The notes under the pieces are model-generated. The model was given only the letters and a program-made list of their open reading frames with translations. It searched no databases and had not been told where the DNA came from. This document shows, in pieces, positions 1-9,197 of a DNA stretch of 64,000 bases. The DNA is taken from the IMG/VR virus record IMGVR_UViG_3300050035_000086, positions 28,953 through 92,952 of that record, one strand, 5' to 3'. Position 1 is the stretch's first letter. Each line of letters starts with the position of its first letter. Made by a program: the position numbers and the translations under genes. The DNA is from a virus.

Positions 1-2
1 GG

Positions 3-641
3 TATGGGGTCGCACAACTCCCTCGGTCCCCCATTCAGCAGTTCATGGACGAGAACGGGAACATTCTATTCATCGACTCGACACAGCTGGGAATCAATAT
101 TGAATCGCCTGGATACACCGGGACCACAATCTCTCTTCCGTCTAATTCTCCGTATGGCGTGTCTGGAAGTACGCAACCCGCCGCAGACCCTAATGCGACT
201 CCTGGGACTCTTGTACAAGACGGAACCGTTATATGGACTGTGGCGGACCCGTGGGGGTACTGCTTTAGAATTTCACCTCTGCCCGCCCTAAACGGCCTCT
301 GCTGGTTCATTGGCGGACAATATCAGGCGCTCCCTCCTGTGCTGCTAACTATGCAGCAGACGATTGACCCTGTTCCGAATTCCATGACGTTTCTATTTCG
401 GGCCGGTGTTCGCGCACAGTTGCAAATGTTTAACGGCAACCCAAAAGGTGCTCAAGCTTACGCCGAGTGGGAGGAACAGCTACGCGCGAGCTTACGTGGC
501 GCGGACCGCCAGCAAGAGGAGAACGTACTTTACCCCAGCCAGACCATTTTGAACGGCGGGGGATTCGGGTCTACATGGGCCGGGATAGGCGCAGCTCAGC
601 CCTATGGACCCGCTTTTATGGGTCCTGGTTACGGGTACTAG
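3..641 (+). CDS. virion structural protein, C-terminal part (5' end outside window)
   Basis: The frame is open from the window edge and no ribosome binding site precedes the first internal ATG (45), so the gene begins upstream. The visible ~212 residues contain a QDGTVIWT segment of the kind repeated in the 1219-aa tail protein downstream, a globular middle (CWFIGGQYQALPP) and a Gly/Pro/Tyr-rich end. Position at the head of the tail genes suggests a head-tail adaptor or tail component; this is inference from context. Its stop overlaps the stop of the convergent Mom-like gene by 4 bp. Confidence 0.7.
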   Translation, partial: YGVAQLPRSPIQQFMDENGNILFIDSTQLGINIESPGYTGTTISLPSNSPYGVSGSTQPAADPNATPGTLVQDGTVIWTVADPWGYCFRISPLPALNGLCWFIGGQYQALPPVLLTMQQTIDPVPNSMTFLFRAGVRAQLQMFNGNPKGAQAYAEWEEQLRASLRGADRQQEENVLYPSQTILNGGGFGSTWAGIGAAQPYGPAFMGPGYGY

Positions 642-1249
642 CCAAACAAATTCGCCGTCTCTTTTATCTTTGGGAGTATGATCCTATATTTGTGTTTAGG
701 AAAAGACCCAGCCTTTGTATAGCCAAGTTCTACCATCTGCTGATTGGTTCGAGTCTTGGGTCCCGCTTTTCTCGCCACCATTTTTCCGTTAGGGTCCTTC
801 CAAACATCTTGAGGCTTAGTCAAACCGAGATATTCCCAGTTTGTTGCTTTGTAAATTGCTCCCGTGTGTCCCTGCATTTCGTCTGCATACGTGACCAAGC
901 ACTCGAAGCGACGGTCAGATCGAATTAGCTTCAGACTTTGTCCGAGCAGGAAACTGGCCCCGTTTTGAGGAACTTCCGGGGATACAACGAGTCTAGACAA
1001 CGAAAGAACCTTTCGCCAATCTCCATCTGGGTAGGTATTCATCGCGCACGACTTCGTAGGCGGGAGCCACCAAGCCACTCCGAGACAGTCAAATAGATTT
1101 TCTTTGTGGTATAGGCCGTGGACATACACAGCGGTATTTGATCCACCTTTGGCGTAGTGGTATTTCTCTACCATCTCCCTAGCCGCAGAGAGGGAAGTCA
1201 CACGAACTTCGTAATCCTTTTTTGAGAGAACTGGAACACAGGGTTTCAT
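638..1249 (-). CDS. Mom-like DNA modification protein (GNAT fold)
   Basis: 203 aa resembling phage Mu Mom and its relatives, GNAT-fold enzymes that alter adenine in phage DNA (methylcarbamoylation in Mu) to block host restriction. Family-like stretches are HYAKGGSN, GVAWWLPPT, LSRLVVSPEVP and ADEMQGHTGAIYKATNW. It lies on the - strand inside the + strand virion operon, 7 bp after a small membrane-protein gene, and both follow a good sigma70-type promoter at 1457-1486, so it is expressed independently of the late genes. The assignment rests on recognisable family sequence; the exact chemistry is not shown. Confidence 0.75.
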   Translation of the reverse strand: MKPCVPVLSKKDYEVRVTSLSAAREMVEKYHYAKGGSNTAVYVHGLYHKENLFDCLGVAWWLPPTKSCAMNTYPDGDWRKVLSLSRLVVSPEVPQNGASFLLGQSLKLIRSDRRFECLVTYADEMQGHTGAIYKATNWEYLGLTKPQDVWKDPNGKMVARKAGPKTRTNQQMVELGYTKAGSFPKHKYRIILPKIKETANLFG

Positions 1250-1256
1250 ATTCTAC

Positions 1257-1439
1257 CTATCGGACGCTGTGGAAAATTAACCAATTTCCACCAAAATAAA
1301 TAATCCCCGCAAGTCCCAAAAACCAGCGTCCTCGTAGTTTTCTGATGTGTCCTTCCAGATAGAAAATGTGTTGGTCGTACCAAGCCAAATTATCTCCCGT
1401 GCAGTATGTAGATCCTACCCAGTTCCACATATTTTTCAT
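1257..1439 (-). CDS. small membrane protein upstream of Mom-like gene
   Basis: 60 aa with one hydrophobic segment (FLGLAGIIYFGGNWLIF) at the C-terminus. A GAGGTGAG ribosome binding site stands just before the ATG. It is the first gene of a two-gene leftward unit with the Mom-like gene. Function unknown; no family recognised. Confidence 0.6.
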   Translation of the reverse strand: MKNMWNWVGSTYCTGDNLAWYDQHIFYLEGHIRKLRGRWFLGLAGIIYFGGNWLIFHSVR

Positions 1440-1456
1440 TTCTCACCTCTGAAAAT

Positions 1457-1486
1457 AGTATACTACCGTTCCACTCTTTCTGTCAA
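1457..1486 (-). promoter_or_regulatory. sigma70-type promoter for the leftward Mom-like unit
   Basis: Reading the - strand: TTGACA (1486-1481), an 18-bp spacer, then TATACT (1462-1457), a near-consensus promoter ending 18 bp before the ATG at 1439. A copy of the dispersed 15-bp repeat (1494-1508) sits 7 bp upstream of the -35 box, where a bound protein could control it. Confidence 0.75.
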
Positions 1487-1493
1487 CCGAAAA

Positions 1494-1508
1494 ATCCAGA
1501 TAATGGAC
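1494..1508 (+). repeat. dispersed 15-bp repeat, 1 mismatch
   Basis: ATCCAGATAATGGAC. It lies between the divergent Mom promoter and the cupin gene; its internal ATG is the first in-frame ATG of the cupin gene. Confidence 0.85.
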
Positions 1509-1883
1509 AAAATGAAACCTTTCTACGGAAATATCGAAGATTTAACAACTCGAAATTCCAACTTCAGGAAAGTACTTTTCACGGGGAAGCTCCAACTGGT
1601 TCTGATGTCCCTGAAGCCAGAAGAAGAAATCGGCGAAGAGAAACATCCCTCCGATCAGTTCTTCCGTGTCGAGCAAGGAACTGCGGTCTTCGTCCTGAAC
1701 AAGGAAGATGTATTTATTGCCCGAGACGGAGATTCTGTAGTAGTCCCCGGTGGCTCGTACCACAACGTAATCAACAAATCCAAGACCTCTACTTTGAAAT
1801 TATACACGATATACTCCTCTCCCGAACACCCTAGTAAAGAGATTAAGAAAACCAAGAAAGAAGCAGAGGCCGCTGAGAAATAA
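1503..1883 (+). CDS. cupin-domain protein
   Basis: 126 aa, a single conserved cupin barrel. Motif 2 is complete (G76, P82, G84, H87, N91 in GDSVVVPGGSYHNVIN); motif 1 has H48 and E57 but Asp in place of the second His, so metal binding may be altered. A Lys/Glu-rich tail follows. The ATG at 1503 lies inside a dispersed 15-bp repeat; an alternative ATG is at 1512, and neither has a good ribosome binding site. The stop overlaps the next start (TAATG). The role in a virion operon is unknown; small-molecule or sugar binding is possible. Confidence 0.75.
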   Translation: MDKMKPFYGNIEDLTTRNSNFRKVLFTGKLQLVLMSLKPEEEIGEEKHPSDQFFRVEQGTAVFVLNKEDVFIARDGDSVVVPGGSYHNVINKSKTSTLKLYTIYSSPEHPSKEIKKTKKEAEAAEK

Positions 1884-4800
1884 TGGCAAACCAATTTCAA
1901 CTAAATGGATCGACTTCCGGTAAACAAACCCGGTATACCGGGCTGTGGAATGCCTCGTGGACTTCCGGAATTTGGACCAATAGAAGTCCACTCAGAGAAG
2001 GACCGGTCACCCGAATGGAGGCCCGGTACATTGGCGCACGTAATGACTGTTTCTGGGACGGGTCCAACATTGAGATCAGTCAGAGACTGACCCCCGTCCG
2101 CCGCCCGGGTCAGACGCAATATAACACGTCCACTTTCTCCGCCATCAACTGTTTCTATGAATTTCGATTGTTCAACACCAACACCGAGACCATCAAAGTG
2201 ATGGCCGATACTGCTGGTACTTTATTCGATGCCACTGGACCCTCTGGTCAAATTGCTGTATGGTCGAAATCCGCAGGCGCTGGGCAGACATACATGCAGT
2301 ATGTCGCCAACAATTTGTATTTCGGAAATGGGGTAGACCTCAAGAAGTGGGTCCAGAATCCCGTCGGGTGGCTTGCGTCAAATAAATATACTGTAGACGA
2401 AATGCAGACGTTCGTTATTGACTCCAATGGAAACTTGGAGCAGTTGACCCAGTGCATTATCCCGGTCGTATCAATTGGAATCGCATCGAACGTCCTCACG
2501 GTCACTTTCGACCGAAATGTTACCAACTACTTGACCACCGGGTTGAATATCAATTTTAGGGGCTTGACGGTAGCTACCTTCCTTAATGGCTACGACCCAA
2601 AGAACCAAGTAATCACGATCAGTAACGTTTCGGGAACCACGGTCCAAGCCCCCTTTGTCTACAACAACTACGCCACTACCGCAGATTCTGGAACTTGCTA
2701 TGTAGTGGAAGGTGGAACCCCGTACTCTGGGGGAACTGTTCCTGTCTGGAATACCGCTTTGATGGGAACTACCACAGACAATGTGTGTTTGTGGGTCAAT
2801 CGCGGAACCCCTCTTGAGAATTTCGGAATCGTTGGGCCGACTCAGCAAACCATGAGTTTTACGGTAAATACCAACTCAAACTCTTGGGCAGATAACACCT
2901 ACTACTCGATCCTGGATTCAATCATTGATAACAACGGAAACTTACAGAAGGTAACGACATCTGGAAAAAGCGGATACTATGGCTCGGGTTCATTCCCCAC
3001 GTGGTCCACTACTCTCGGTGGTACTACCGCCGATGGTACTGTTGTTTGGACGGTAGTACAGCTCGGTCTATGGAACCCCTCTGCTCCGAATGTGACCACT
3101 TGGCTTCCTAACCATACATACACGAATGGAGCTTTGATAACCGCCACCCCAACTGGTGGATCGCCTTCGGTGTTCCAACTTCAGGGTTTTGCAGAAGCGC
3201 AGATTTCCGGAGCGGTCACGGCCTACTTGTACCCAGGAACCGGGTCTGGGGCTGTCACTCAATTCAACCACTCCTTTCCCCTGTCTACCGGGTCCGCACT
3301 GGGGTCAGCGACTGGCAACAGTTTTTTATTTGACCCAGCTAGTACTTCGGTATTCGGAGCTAACCCAATTCAATGGGCTACTCTTAACTCCTCGGGGACA
3401 ACCACGGGGTATACCACCCCTTTTCCAACGCATACCAATACCTACGAACTGGTGGTTTTGGGAAATATTGTATTTCCCGAGGCCGGAAACTACACAATAT
3501 CCATCGTCCACAAAGACGGTATGTTTTGGGGAATGGGTAATTCTGCGACCGTAATTAGCGGACCATCAAACGACCCTAGAAACAATACGGTAACGGCTGT
3601 TCAGGGATATCCTGTTTTTGGCGGAACTAATACCAACGCTTCTGGGGTAGACCTAACAGAAGACTTTGTCATTAATATACCGACCGCAGGAACCTACCCG
3701 ATTGAAATTGACTATGCCTATTGGTATCATAGCGGACAGACTTTGGTTCTGACCGTAAACGGAGTCAATCCTGTCCCAGGAACTATCTCAACGTTGAGAA
3801 CCAGCGGACCTACCGCCCCGACGTGGCCAGCATTCAGTTCGGCCTACGCTCCCGGATATGCTCTGGCTAACGAGACTTCTGGGCAATTGGTGTGGGCCAA
3901 TATAGGACTTGTGACTGATTTTTCGTGGACAACCAAGACGTATTATCTAACAAACAGTTCGGCTGGGATTATTGACTCAAACAGTTATTCTGAAATTCCG
4001 TATGAGTCCGGAACAACCACCACCTTGGCCCCTACTTTTGTCAAAACTTTCAACGGGATTACGTCAGACAATCCAAACTTAATATGGCTAAACACGGGAA
4101 AGGCATCTATCGTCGCAGCAGGAAATTTATCGACCTCGGCGGGAGGATGGCAATATTGTATCGCTCTGGTCAACACGCTAACTGACACCGTATCTAATGC
4201 TGGACCAGTCACAACAATCACTGGAAGTTTTGTGGGTGCTTCAGGGGTTCACCTATCTGGGGGTCTTCCCGACGTATCTGTTATAGACCCACAGGTGGAC
4301 TATGTCGCCATCTTTCGAACTAAGGATGGCGGAGGAACTTATTACCTAATTCCTCCTACATACAACCAAAATACAGTTTATACCTTGCCGTTGTCCGAGT
4401 ACCTCGCGAACGGATATACAGACACGACTCTTGATGCGGATCTTAACTTCCTCATCTCTCCCGCGCTTTCTTACGAGAATACTCCTCCCGGAAACGTGGG
4501 AACTGGAACGCAGGGGATGATCAATTTTACCTACCATCTAAGCCGTCTCTTCGCAAGCACGGGAAATATAGTCTACTGGAGCACGGGTCCAGATACGACC
4601 GTTGGAAATGGAAACGAAGCTTGGTCTCCGTCTAACTCCTTTACCTTTCCTTCTCTTGTAAAGAGAATTGTATCCACCAGTATTGGAGCTTTAATATTTA
4701 CAGTTTCTGACGTGTACCTTATTGCCGGGAAAGCCACATCCTCCAGTCCCCTGTTTCCTACTCCATACATCCCCGGGCTTGGTCTTCTATCTTACAACGC

Positions 4801-5542
4801 CCTTTCCACCAACGGAACATTGATTTATTTGCTTACCGCAGATAATCAATTTGTAGAGCTTAACCCGCACTCCGGAGTGAGTCAGCTTGGAAACCCAATT
4901 GGTGACAAGCTGCAAACATGGGACCCATCTCTCGCCTATGTCACTTGGCATGTCAGCGGATCGAGAGACCAAGCCCTATATGTTTCAGATGGCTCTACGG
5001 GGTGGTATAGACTTATGACCACACCTAGTCCAGAAACTGGACAAACTTGGTGCCCCTTCGCCACTATTCAGGGAGGAGCTAAGGCCGTCCAATCTGTTGA
5101 AGTATCTCCCGGAGTAACTAAACTGCTAGTGGGTCCTACAACTTCCGGACCCATTTTGCAACGAGACTACTCGGTAAACACAGACAACGGAACGGCGTAT
5201 CCGGCATTTGGAACTCTGGGAAGTATAGTTCTAGCGCACCCAGGTCAACTTGCAGAATTGGTATTTGTCACTTTGGATAGCACTGCGGTTGGCTCACATC
5301 CCACCGTTAGTACTCTGATTGATGAGATATCGGGAACTTTCGAATCTATGCCTTCTTATGTTCCGGACCCAACACAACTTCCAGCAAGTACCACGCTCTA
5401 CGGAGACAGATTCTACTTCTCTCAAACTCAACAACCTGCTATTTGTCGCCATCTCATGCTGAAATTTTCGTGGCCTGCTGAAAACTACGCAAATGAACTT
5501 TTAGCAATGACTATCTTTGGCGGTCCTACGGAGGAGTTGTAA
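1883..5542 (+). CDS. large tail structural protein (possible nozzle/stabilisation protein)
   Basis: 1219 aa, low in Cys and rich in Ser/Thr/Gly/Asn. The N-terminus (about 1-130) is compact; modules of the type NGN..(10-20)..DGTVVWT recur between about 330 and 400. Residues ~510-640 resemble a PA14-like sugar-binding domain (FPEAGNYTISIVHKDGMFWG ... YPIEIDYAYWYHSGQTLVLTVNG). The last ~400 residues look like the beta-rich tail nozzle or stabilisation proteins of podoviruses (T7 gp12, P22 gp10 type). Translation is coupled to both neighbours by TAATG overlaps. A tail tube tip or receptor-contact role is inferred from size, composition and position. Confidence 0.65.
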   Translation: MANQFQLNGSTSGKQTRYTGLWNASWTSGIWTNRSPLREGPVTRMEARYIGARNDCFWDGSNIEISQRLTPVRRPGQTQYNTSTFSAINCFYEFRLFNTNTETIKVMADTAGTLFDATGPSGQIAVWSKSAGAGQTYMQYVANNLYFGNGVDLKKWVQNPVGWLASNKYTVDEMQTFVIDSNGNLEQLTQCIIPVVSIGIASNVLTVTFDRNVTNYLTTGLNINFRGLTVATFLNGYDPKNQVITISNVSGTTVQAPFVYNNYATTADSGTCYVVEGGTPYSGGTVPVWNTALMGTTTDNVCLWVNRGTPLENFGIVGPTQQTMSFTVNTNSNSWADNTYYSILDSIIDNNGNLQKVTTSGKSGYYGSGSFPTWSTTLGGTTADGTVVWTVVQLGLWNPSAPNVTTWLPNHTYTNGALITATPTGGSPSVFQLQGFAEAQISGAVTAYLYPGTGSGAVTQFNHSFPLSTGSALGSATGNSFLFDPASTSVFGANPIQWATLNSSGTTTGYTTPFPTHTNTYELVVLGNIVFPEAGNYTISIVHKDGMFWGMGNSATVISGPSNDPRNNTVTAVQGYPVFGGTNTNASGVDLTEDFVINIPTAGTYPIEIDYAYWYHSGQTLVLTVNGVNPVPGTISTLRTSGPTAPTWPAFSSAYAPGYALANETSGQLVWANIGLVTDFSWTTKTYYLTNSSAGIIDSNSYSEIPYESGTTTTLAPTFVKTFNGITSDNPNLIWLNTGKASIVAAGNLSTSAGGWQYCIALVNTLTDTVSNAGPVTTITGSFVGASGVHLSGGLPDVSVIDPQVDYVAIFRTKDGGGTYYLIPPTYNQNTVYTLPLSEYLANGYTDTTLDADLNFLISPALSYENTPPGNVGTGTQGMINFTYHLSRLFASTGNIVYWSTGPDTTVGNGNEAWSPSNSFTFPSLVKRIVSTSIGALIFTVSDVYLIAGKATSSSPLFPTPYIPGLGLLSYNALSTNGTLIYLLTADNQFVELNPHSGVSQLGNPIGDKLQTWDPSLAYVTWHVSGSRDQALYVSDGSTGWYRLMTTPSPETGQTWCPFATIQGGAKAVQSVEVSPGVTKLLVGPTTSGPILQRDYSVNTDNGTAYPAFGTLGSIVLAHPGQLAELVFVTLDSTAVGSHPTVSTLIDEISGTFESMPSYVPDPTQLPASTTLYGDRFYFSQTQQPAICRHLMLKFSWPAENYANELLAMTIFGGPTEEL

Positions 5543-6303
5543 TGTCCACCCTAGCACAAGCAACCTCCAAAACAGTAGAGGAACTGGGACTCAGGCGGGT
5601 ATCCTCCTCTGCTTCCTCCTTTACTCAAGCGATTTCGGATACCTCTCAAAGTAGCGGAACACAGACCACACGATGCCCAGTTCCCCCTATTTCTATTTCC
5701 CCTGATTCTCTTTCCTCATACGATCAAAAAGGTTTGGTGCCTCAAGCCCGATTTATGGCCTCCCTTCCTCTATTCCAAGATACATCTTCTACGGGAGTTT
5801 CAGTTACCAAGACGGTTGTCGCTAGCGGGGGTTCAGCATCTTCTGGATCTTCTTCGGGATCGTCGTCTTCTGGGTCCTCATCTTCGGGTTCTTCCTCCTC
5901 TCCGACAAACACTATTCCAACCAACACGGGGATTATTACACCAGCAATCAGTCAAGGTTCTCCTTTTTTGACTTCTTTGCAAATGTCTCCTTTGTTTATT
6001 TTGTATAAGGTAACAGTTAGCTCTCCCGCGCGCGTCGAACTCTATAGCACCTCTGGGGCGCAAACGCTGGACAGGGGGAGACCCGCAACTACCCCGGTAT
6101 CCTCAGGAACGGAAAACGAAGTCATCGGAGATTTTAATTTGGCCTTGAGTACAGAATCTCCCTGGCTATGCTCTCCCGCTCCGACCGGATTTAATGGGGA
6201 CGACCCGATCTCTTCAACTATATATCTGACGGTGACGAATCTTAATCCGTCTACTTCTCCCATAACAGTTTCCTTGTCCTATCTTCCTCTAGGAGGATCT
6301 TAA
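5542..6303 (+). CDS. tail-associated structural protein with Ser/Gly linker
   Basis: 253 aa. Residues ~95-120 are an almost pure Gly/Ser linker joining an N-terminal segment to a beta-rich C-terminal domain (LYKVTVSSPARVELYSTSGAQTL onward). Tight coupling to the tail protein before and the fibre after (TAATG at both ends) suggests a tail or fibre accessory protein. No family recognised. Confidence 0.6.
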   Translation: MSTLAQATSKTVEELGLRRVSSSASSFTQAISDTSQSSGTQTTRCPVPPISISPDSLSSYDQKGLVPQARFMASLPLFQDTSSTGVSVTKTVVASGGSASSGSSSGSSSSGSSSSGSSSSPTNTIPTNTGIITPAISQGSPFLTSLQMSPLFILYKVTVSSPARVELYSTSGAQTLDRGRPATTPVSSGTENEVIGDFNLALSTESPWLCSPAPTGFNGDDPISSTIYLTVTNLNPSTSPITVSLSYLPLGGS

Positions 6304-7526
6304 TGGGTCAAATTTATCCAACTCCATCCTCCTTCGGGCAGTCCCTAACCATTAATACAACTGCTCCCCTAACCGGAGGGGGTCCTGTTTCTTCGGGAGG
6401 AAGTCTTACCCTGGGTCTTTCGACCAGCAATGATTCAACCCGTCGAGCATACGTAGTTACTCCTGCTCCAGACGGAAATACTGCCAATTTTACGATAGTC
6501 GGATTCCCGCCTGGGTCAAACGTTTCTTACGCTGACGTTTTCGTTGACGGAAAACTTCAGTTTACTTCTACTTTTACTCTGTCAGGTTCTACCCTTTACC
6601 TGAATACTCCTCCCACAACCGGGCAAAAAGTTAGGGTAGTATGCTCGACTCCGTCCGACAACCGACAGCAGTTCACATTAACTTCCTCTTCTTCCACCGT
6701 TTTCACGTTTCCTTCTGTTTCTCCCCAAAGTGCTTACGTAGATGTCTATGATGGAAATGGAAAACTGCAAACTGTTGGGGCAACTGGGTACTACCTCGAT
6801 ATTACCGACGGAGCGTACTCTGTTGTTTTTGCTTCTGCTCCGGTGATCCCCGTTGTCGCTGTGTTCGATCCTACGGTAAACAGTGGTCGTAATTTGTACA
6901 CAACAACGGCCATTACTTCGACAACCTTCAGCATATCTGGCGGATCACCTAGCACCCCCTACATTGATGTGTTTGACCAAGGTTTGTTTCTGATGGACGG
7001 CTCGTCTTACGACTACACCCTGAGTTATACTTCCGGGGTGTGGATCATAACATTTGCAACCGCCCCGGTCGCTCCTGTTGCTATCTTCGCCCCGGCTACT
7101 GTAATTCCCCCCTCCCAGAGTATCGGTTCTGTAGTTAATACTCTAAATGGACTGTCCGGAAATGTTACCCTAGTCCCTGGGTCAAATATCACTCTGACAC
7201 CTTCTGGGAATACGATCACCATAGCGTCTACGGGAGGAGGGGGTGGTTTTACCTCGGGAAGCACCTCAAGCGGATATTGGGTAAAAGACCCTACAGGACA
7301 TATTCACCAGTGGGGCAATATTACAACCGATATTAATAGCGGAAGCGTTGTGGTAACTTTTCCAACTCCTTTTACCACCGCATTAAGTATTTCCGTACTT
7401 GTAGCAACTGTATCGGCAGCAGACCGAATTACTTACGTGAATAACGGAACTGCGAACGATGTTGGCTTCTCTGTGTCAAACAACGGTTCGGGTGGATTTG
7501 CCTCTTGGACTGCTGACGGATTCTAA
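6303..7526 (+). CDS. tail fibre protein
   Basis: 407 aa. The N-terminus (INTTAPLTGGGPVSSGGSLTLGL) is typical of phage fibre attachment regions. Two related beta modules follow (SPQSAYVDVYDGNGKL and GSPSTPYIDVFDQGLFL). The C-terminal ~90 residues (YWVKDPTGHIHQWGNI ... VVVTFPTPFTTALSI) match the gp53-like fibre tip domain of many phages. Receptor binding is the expected role. Confidence 0.8.
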   Translation: MGQIYPTPSSFGQSLTINTTAPLTGGGPVSSGGSLTLGLSTSNDSTRRAYVVTPAPDGNTANFTIVGFPPGSNVSYADVFVDGKLQFTSTFTLSGSTLYLNTPPTTGQKVRVVCSTPSDNRQQFTLTSSSSTVFTFPSVSPQSAYVDVYDGNGKLQTVGATGYYLDITDGAYSVVFASAPVIPVVAVFDPTVNSGRNLYTTTAITSTTFSISGGSPSTPYIDVFDQGLFLMDGSSYDYTLSYTSGVWIITFATAPVAPVAIFAPATVIPPSQSIGSVVNTLNGLSGNVTLVPGSNITLTPSGNTITIASTGGGGGFTSGSTSSGYWVKDPTGHIHQWGNITTDINSGSVVVTFPTPFTTALSISVLVATVSAADRITYVNNGTANDVGFSVSNNGSGGFASWTADGF

Positions 7527-7576
7527 AACGCCCCAAAATAATTTCTTGACCTTCAAATCTAAAACTTAGGATAAAC

Positions 7577-7897
7577 ATGCAAGCACCTTGGAACCCAATG
7601 ACGTGGGCATCAGAACACTGGCCGCAACTTGTGGGATGGACGGCTGTGGCAACCTTTCTGTCTTATATCTACCAGTGGGCAAAGAACTTAGGCGGATACG
7701 CCACGTCTCTAACCGCAACGAGAGATGATTTAGGCGCGATTAAGTCTAACCATATCCCTCATCTTCAGAAGGAGTTGGAGATGGTCAATCAGCGACTCGA
7801 AACAGTCAATACTAATCTTGAAGGAATTCGAGAAGACTTTCGTGACGGCATTAATCGTCTAAGCGACAGTATCAATGTTTTACTGACGAGGCTTTAA
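7577..7897 (+). CDS. membrane-anchored coiled-coil protein (holin- or spanin-like)
   Basis: 106 aa. One transmembrane segment (about residues 18-36, LVGWTAVATFLSYIYQWAK) is followed by a long amphipathic coiled coil to the C-terminus. The layout fits small lysis accessory proteins, but a virion membrane-channel protein is equally possible. It ends one base before the next ATG. The 50-bp gap upstream contains only a weak promoter-like TTGACC. Confidence 0.55.
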   Translation: MQAPWNPMTWASEHWPQLVGWTAVATFLSYIYQWAKNLGGYATSLTATRDDLGAIKSNHIPHLQKELEMVNQRLETVNTNLEGIREDFRDGINRLSDSINVLLTRL

Positions 7898-8302
7898 ATG
7901 GATCTTATGTTTGTGCGTCCGGCTAAACTGGGAGATGAGACGAAATTTTTGGACTGGTCTGTAGAAAATCCAGATAATGGATTTGATCCAGAGGTTGCTA
8001 AATCTCCGTCTACATTCGTTCTATGTGCTTACGACAAAACGGGAGCAGTAGCTTACCAGCCGGTCCAGCAAGTATTCATGATGGACTCCTACGCGGGCCG
8101 TCCCGGAAATACTAAGTTGCAAACAGCGGTGGCTATGAAGGAATTGTTCCAGGAGACGGTTACCCAAGCACACATAAAAGGCGTGTCCGAAATTTACTAC
8201 CTCGGGACAGAGGTAGGAACCGATGCAATGACTACCAAGCATGTTTTTGAAGAGCTTCCATACAAGGTTTTTCGCGTGAAAGTTGCTAGTCTAGAGGGCT
8301 AA
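7898..8302 (+). CDS. GNAT-like protein, T7 gp13-like position
   Basis: 134 aa with the layout of a minimal GNAT fold: an N-terminal VRPAKLGDETKFLDW strand-helix start and a C-terminal KHVFEELPYKVFRVKV strand. No clear acetyl-CoA loop is visible. In T7-like phages a GNAT-like assembly protein (gp13) directly precedes gp14; here it directly precedes a gp14-like protein, so a virion assembly role is inferred. Confidence 0.5.
   Translation: MDLMFVRPAKLGDETKFLDWSVENPDNGFDPEVAKSPSTFVLCAYDKTGAVAYQPVQQVFMMDSYAGRPGNTKLQTAVAMKELFQETVTQAHIKGVSEIYYLGTEVGTDAMTTKHVFEELPYKVFRVKVASLEG
7968..7982 (+). repeat. dispersed 15-bp repeat, 2 mismatches
   Basis: ATCCAGATAATGGAT inside the GNAT-like gene, read as NPDNG. 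Confidence 0.7.
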
Positions 8303-9196
8303 ATGAAGATCAACACATTTTTGGAATTCGTTTGGAGTTCCCGGCAAAATCGATACATACTTGTCCGCAATCAGTCCATTACCTGGACTGGTGGGGTTGC
8401 TCTGTGTAAAGCAGAGGGGCCTAGCTCTGAACAACAAGGAATAGCCTCCTCCCAACAATCTTTCTACAACACGCTACAAAAAGACTACGGAACACAGTTC
8501 GCAAACCAGAGTAATATTTTGAATGCTCTGAACAAATCTTTGTCCCCCATTATAAATGCAGGAGTCGGTCAGTATGGGTTTGGAAATGCTGAGGACGCGG
8601 CAATGCGTACTCAGTCAACTTCGGGAACCGCGAGCGCCTACAGAAGTGCGAAACAGGCGTCTGGGGAAGCGCAAGCAGCGCAAGGCGGAGGAGATACTTT
8701 TATCGGCTCTGGTGTCAAAGCGCAGACAAACGCGCAACTAGCCAATTCTGCCGCTTCTACTGAAGCAAATCAGCAACTAGGAATTACGCAACAGGGGTAC
8801 CAAACCGGAAGATCAAATTATTTCAACGCAGTCAATCAGGAACAAAATGTAGCTAATGCTTATAACCCCTCCGCGTACGGCCAGATGGCGAACTCGGCGG
8901 GATCTGCGGCGTATGGGTCGGCCTCAAACAATCAACAACTAAAAGCCGCAGCAGACGCTGCAAATAATCCTTGGGGACTCGTCGGGGGAGTAGCTGGTGG
9001 CATCGCGGGCTCTTTCGTAGGGATGCCGGGGGCTGGATACGCTCTTGGGTCTTCCTTGGGGGGTGGTTTAAGTGGTGCAACTTCTTCGGGGGGAAACTCT
9101 GGCGGTCTTGCTGGTGGGTTTGGTAATCTAGATACCACAGGAGGATCAACTTTCATGGAGCAGTTGAAGAATTTCGGATCGGGCCTGGGCAGATAA
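8303..9196 (+). CDS. internal virion protein (gp14-like)
   Basis: 297 aa, rich in Ala/Gly/Gln/Asn/Ser, with a helical middle (QQSFYNTLQKDYGTQFANQS) and a glycine-rich hydrophobic stretch near 225-262 (GLVGGVAGGIAGSFVGMPGAGYALGSS is spread over this part). This composition and position match podovirus internal core proteins that form the ejection channel. Homology is not proven. Confidence 0.55.
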   Translation: MKINTFLEFVWSSRQNRYILVRNQSITWTGGVALCKAEGPSSEQQGIASSQQSFYNTLQKDYGTQFANQSNILNALNKSLSPIINAGVGQYGFGNAEDAAMRTQSTSGTASAYRSAKQASGEAQAAQGGGDTFIGSGVKAQTNAQLANSAASTEANQQLGITQQGYQTGRSNYFNAVNQEQNVANAYNPSAYGQMANSAGSAAYGSASNNQQLKAAADAANNPWGLVGGVAGGIAGSFVGMPGAGYALGSSLGGGLSGATSSGGNSGGLAGGFGNLDTTGGSTFMEQLKNFGSGLGR

Positions 9197-9197
9197 T

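Noticed and set aside
7527-7576. TTGACC-based promoter before the 106-aa membrane protein gene
   Set aside because: No -10 box at proper spacing; the gene is probably read from the upstream operon.
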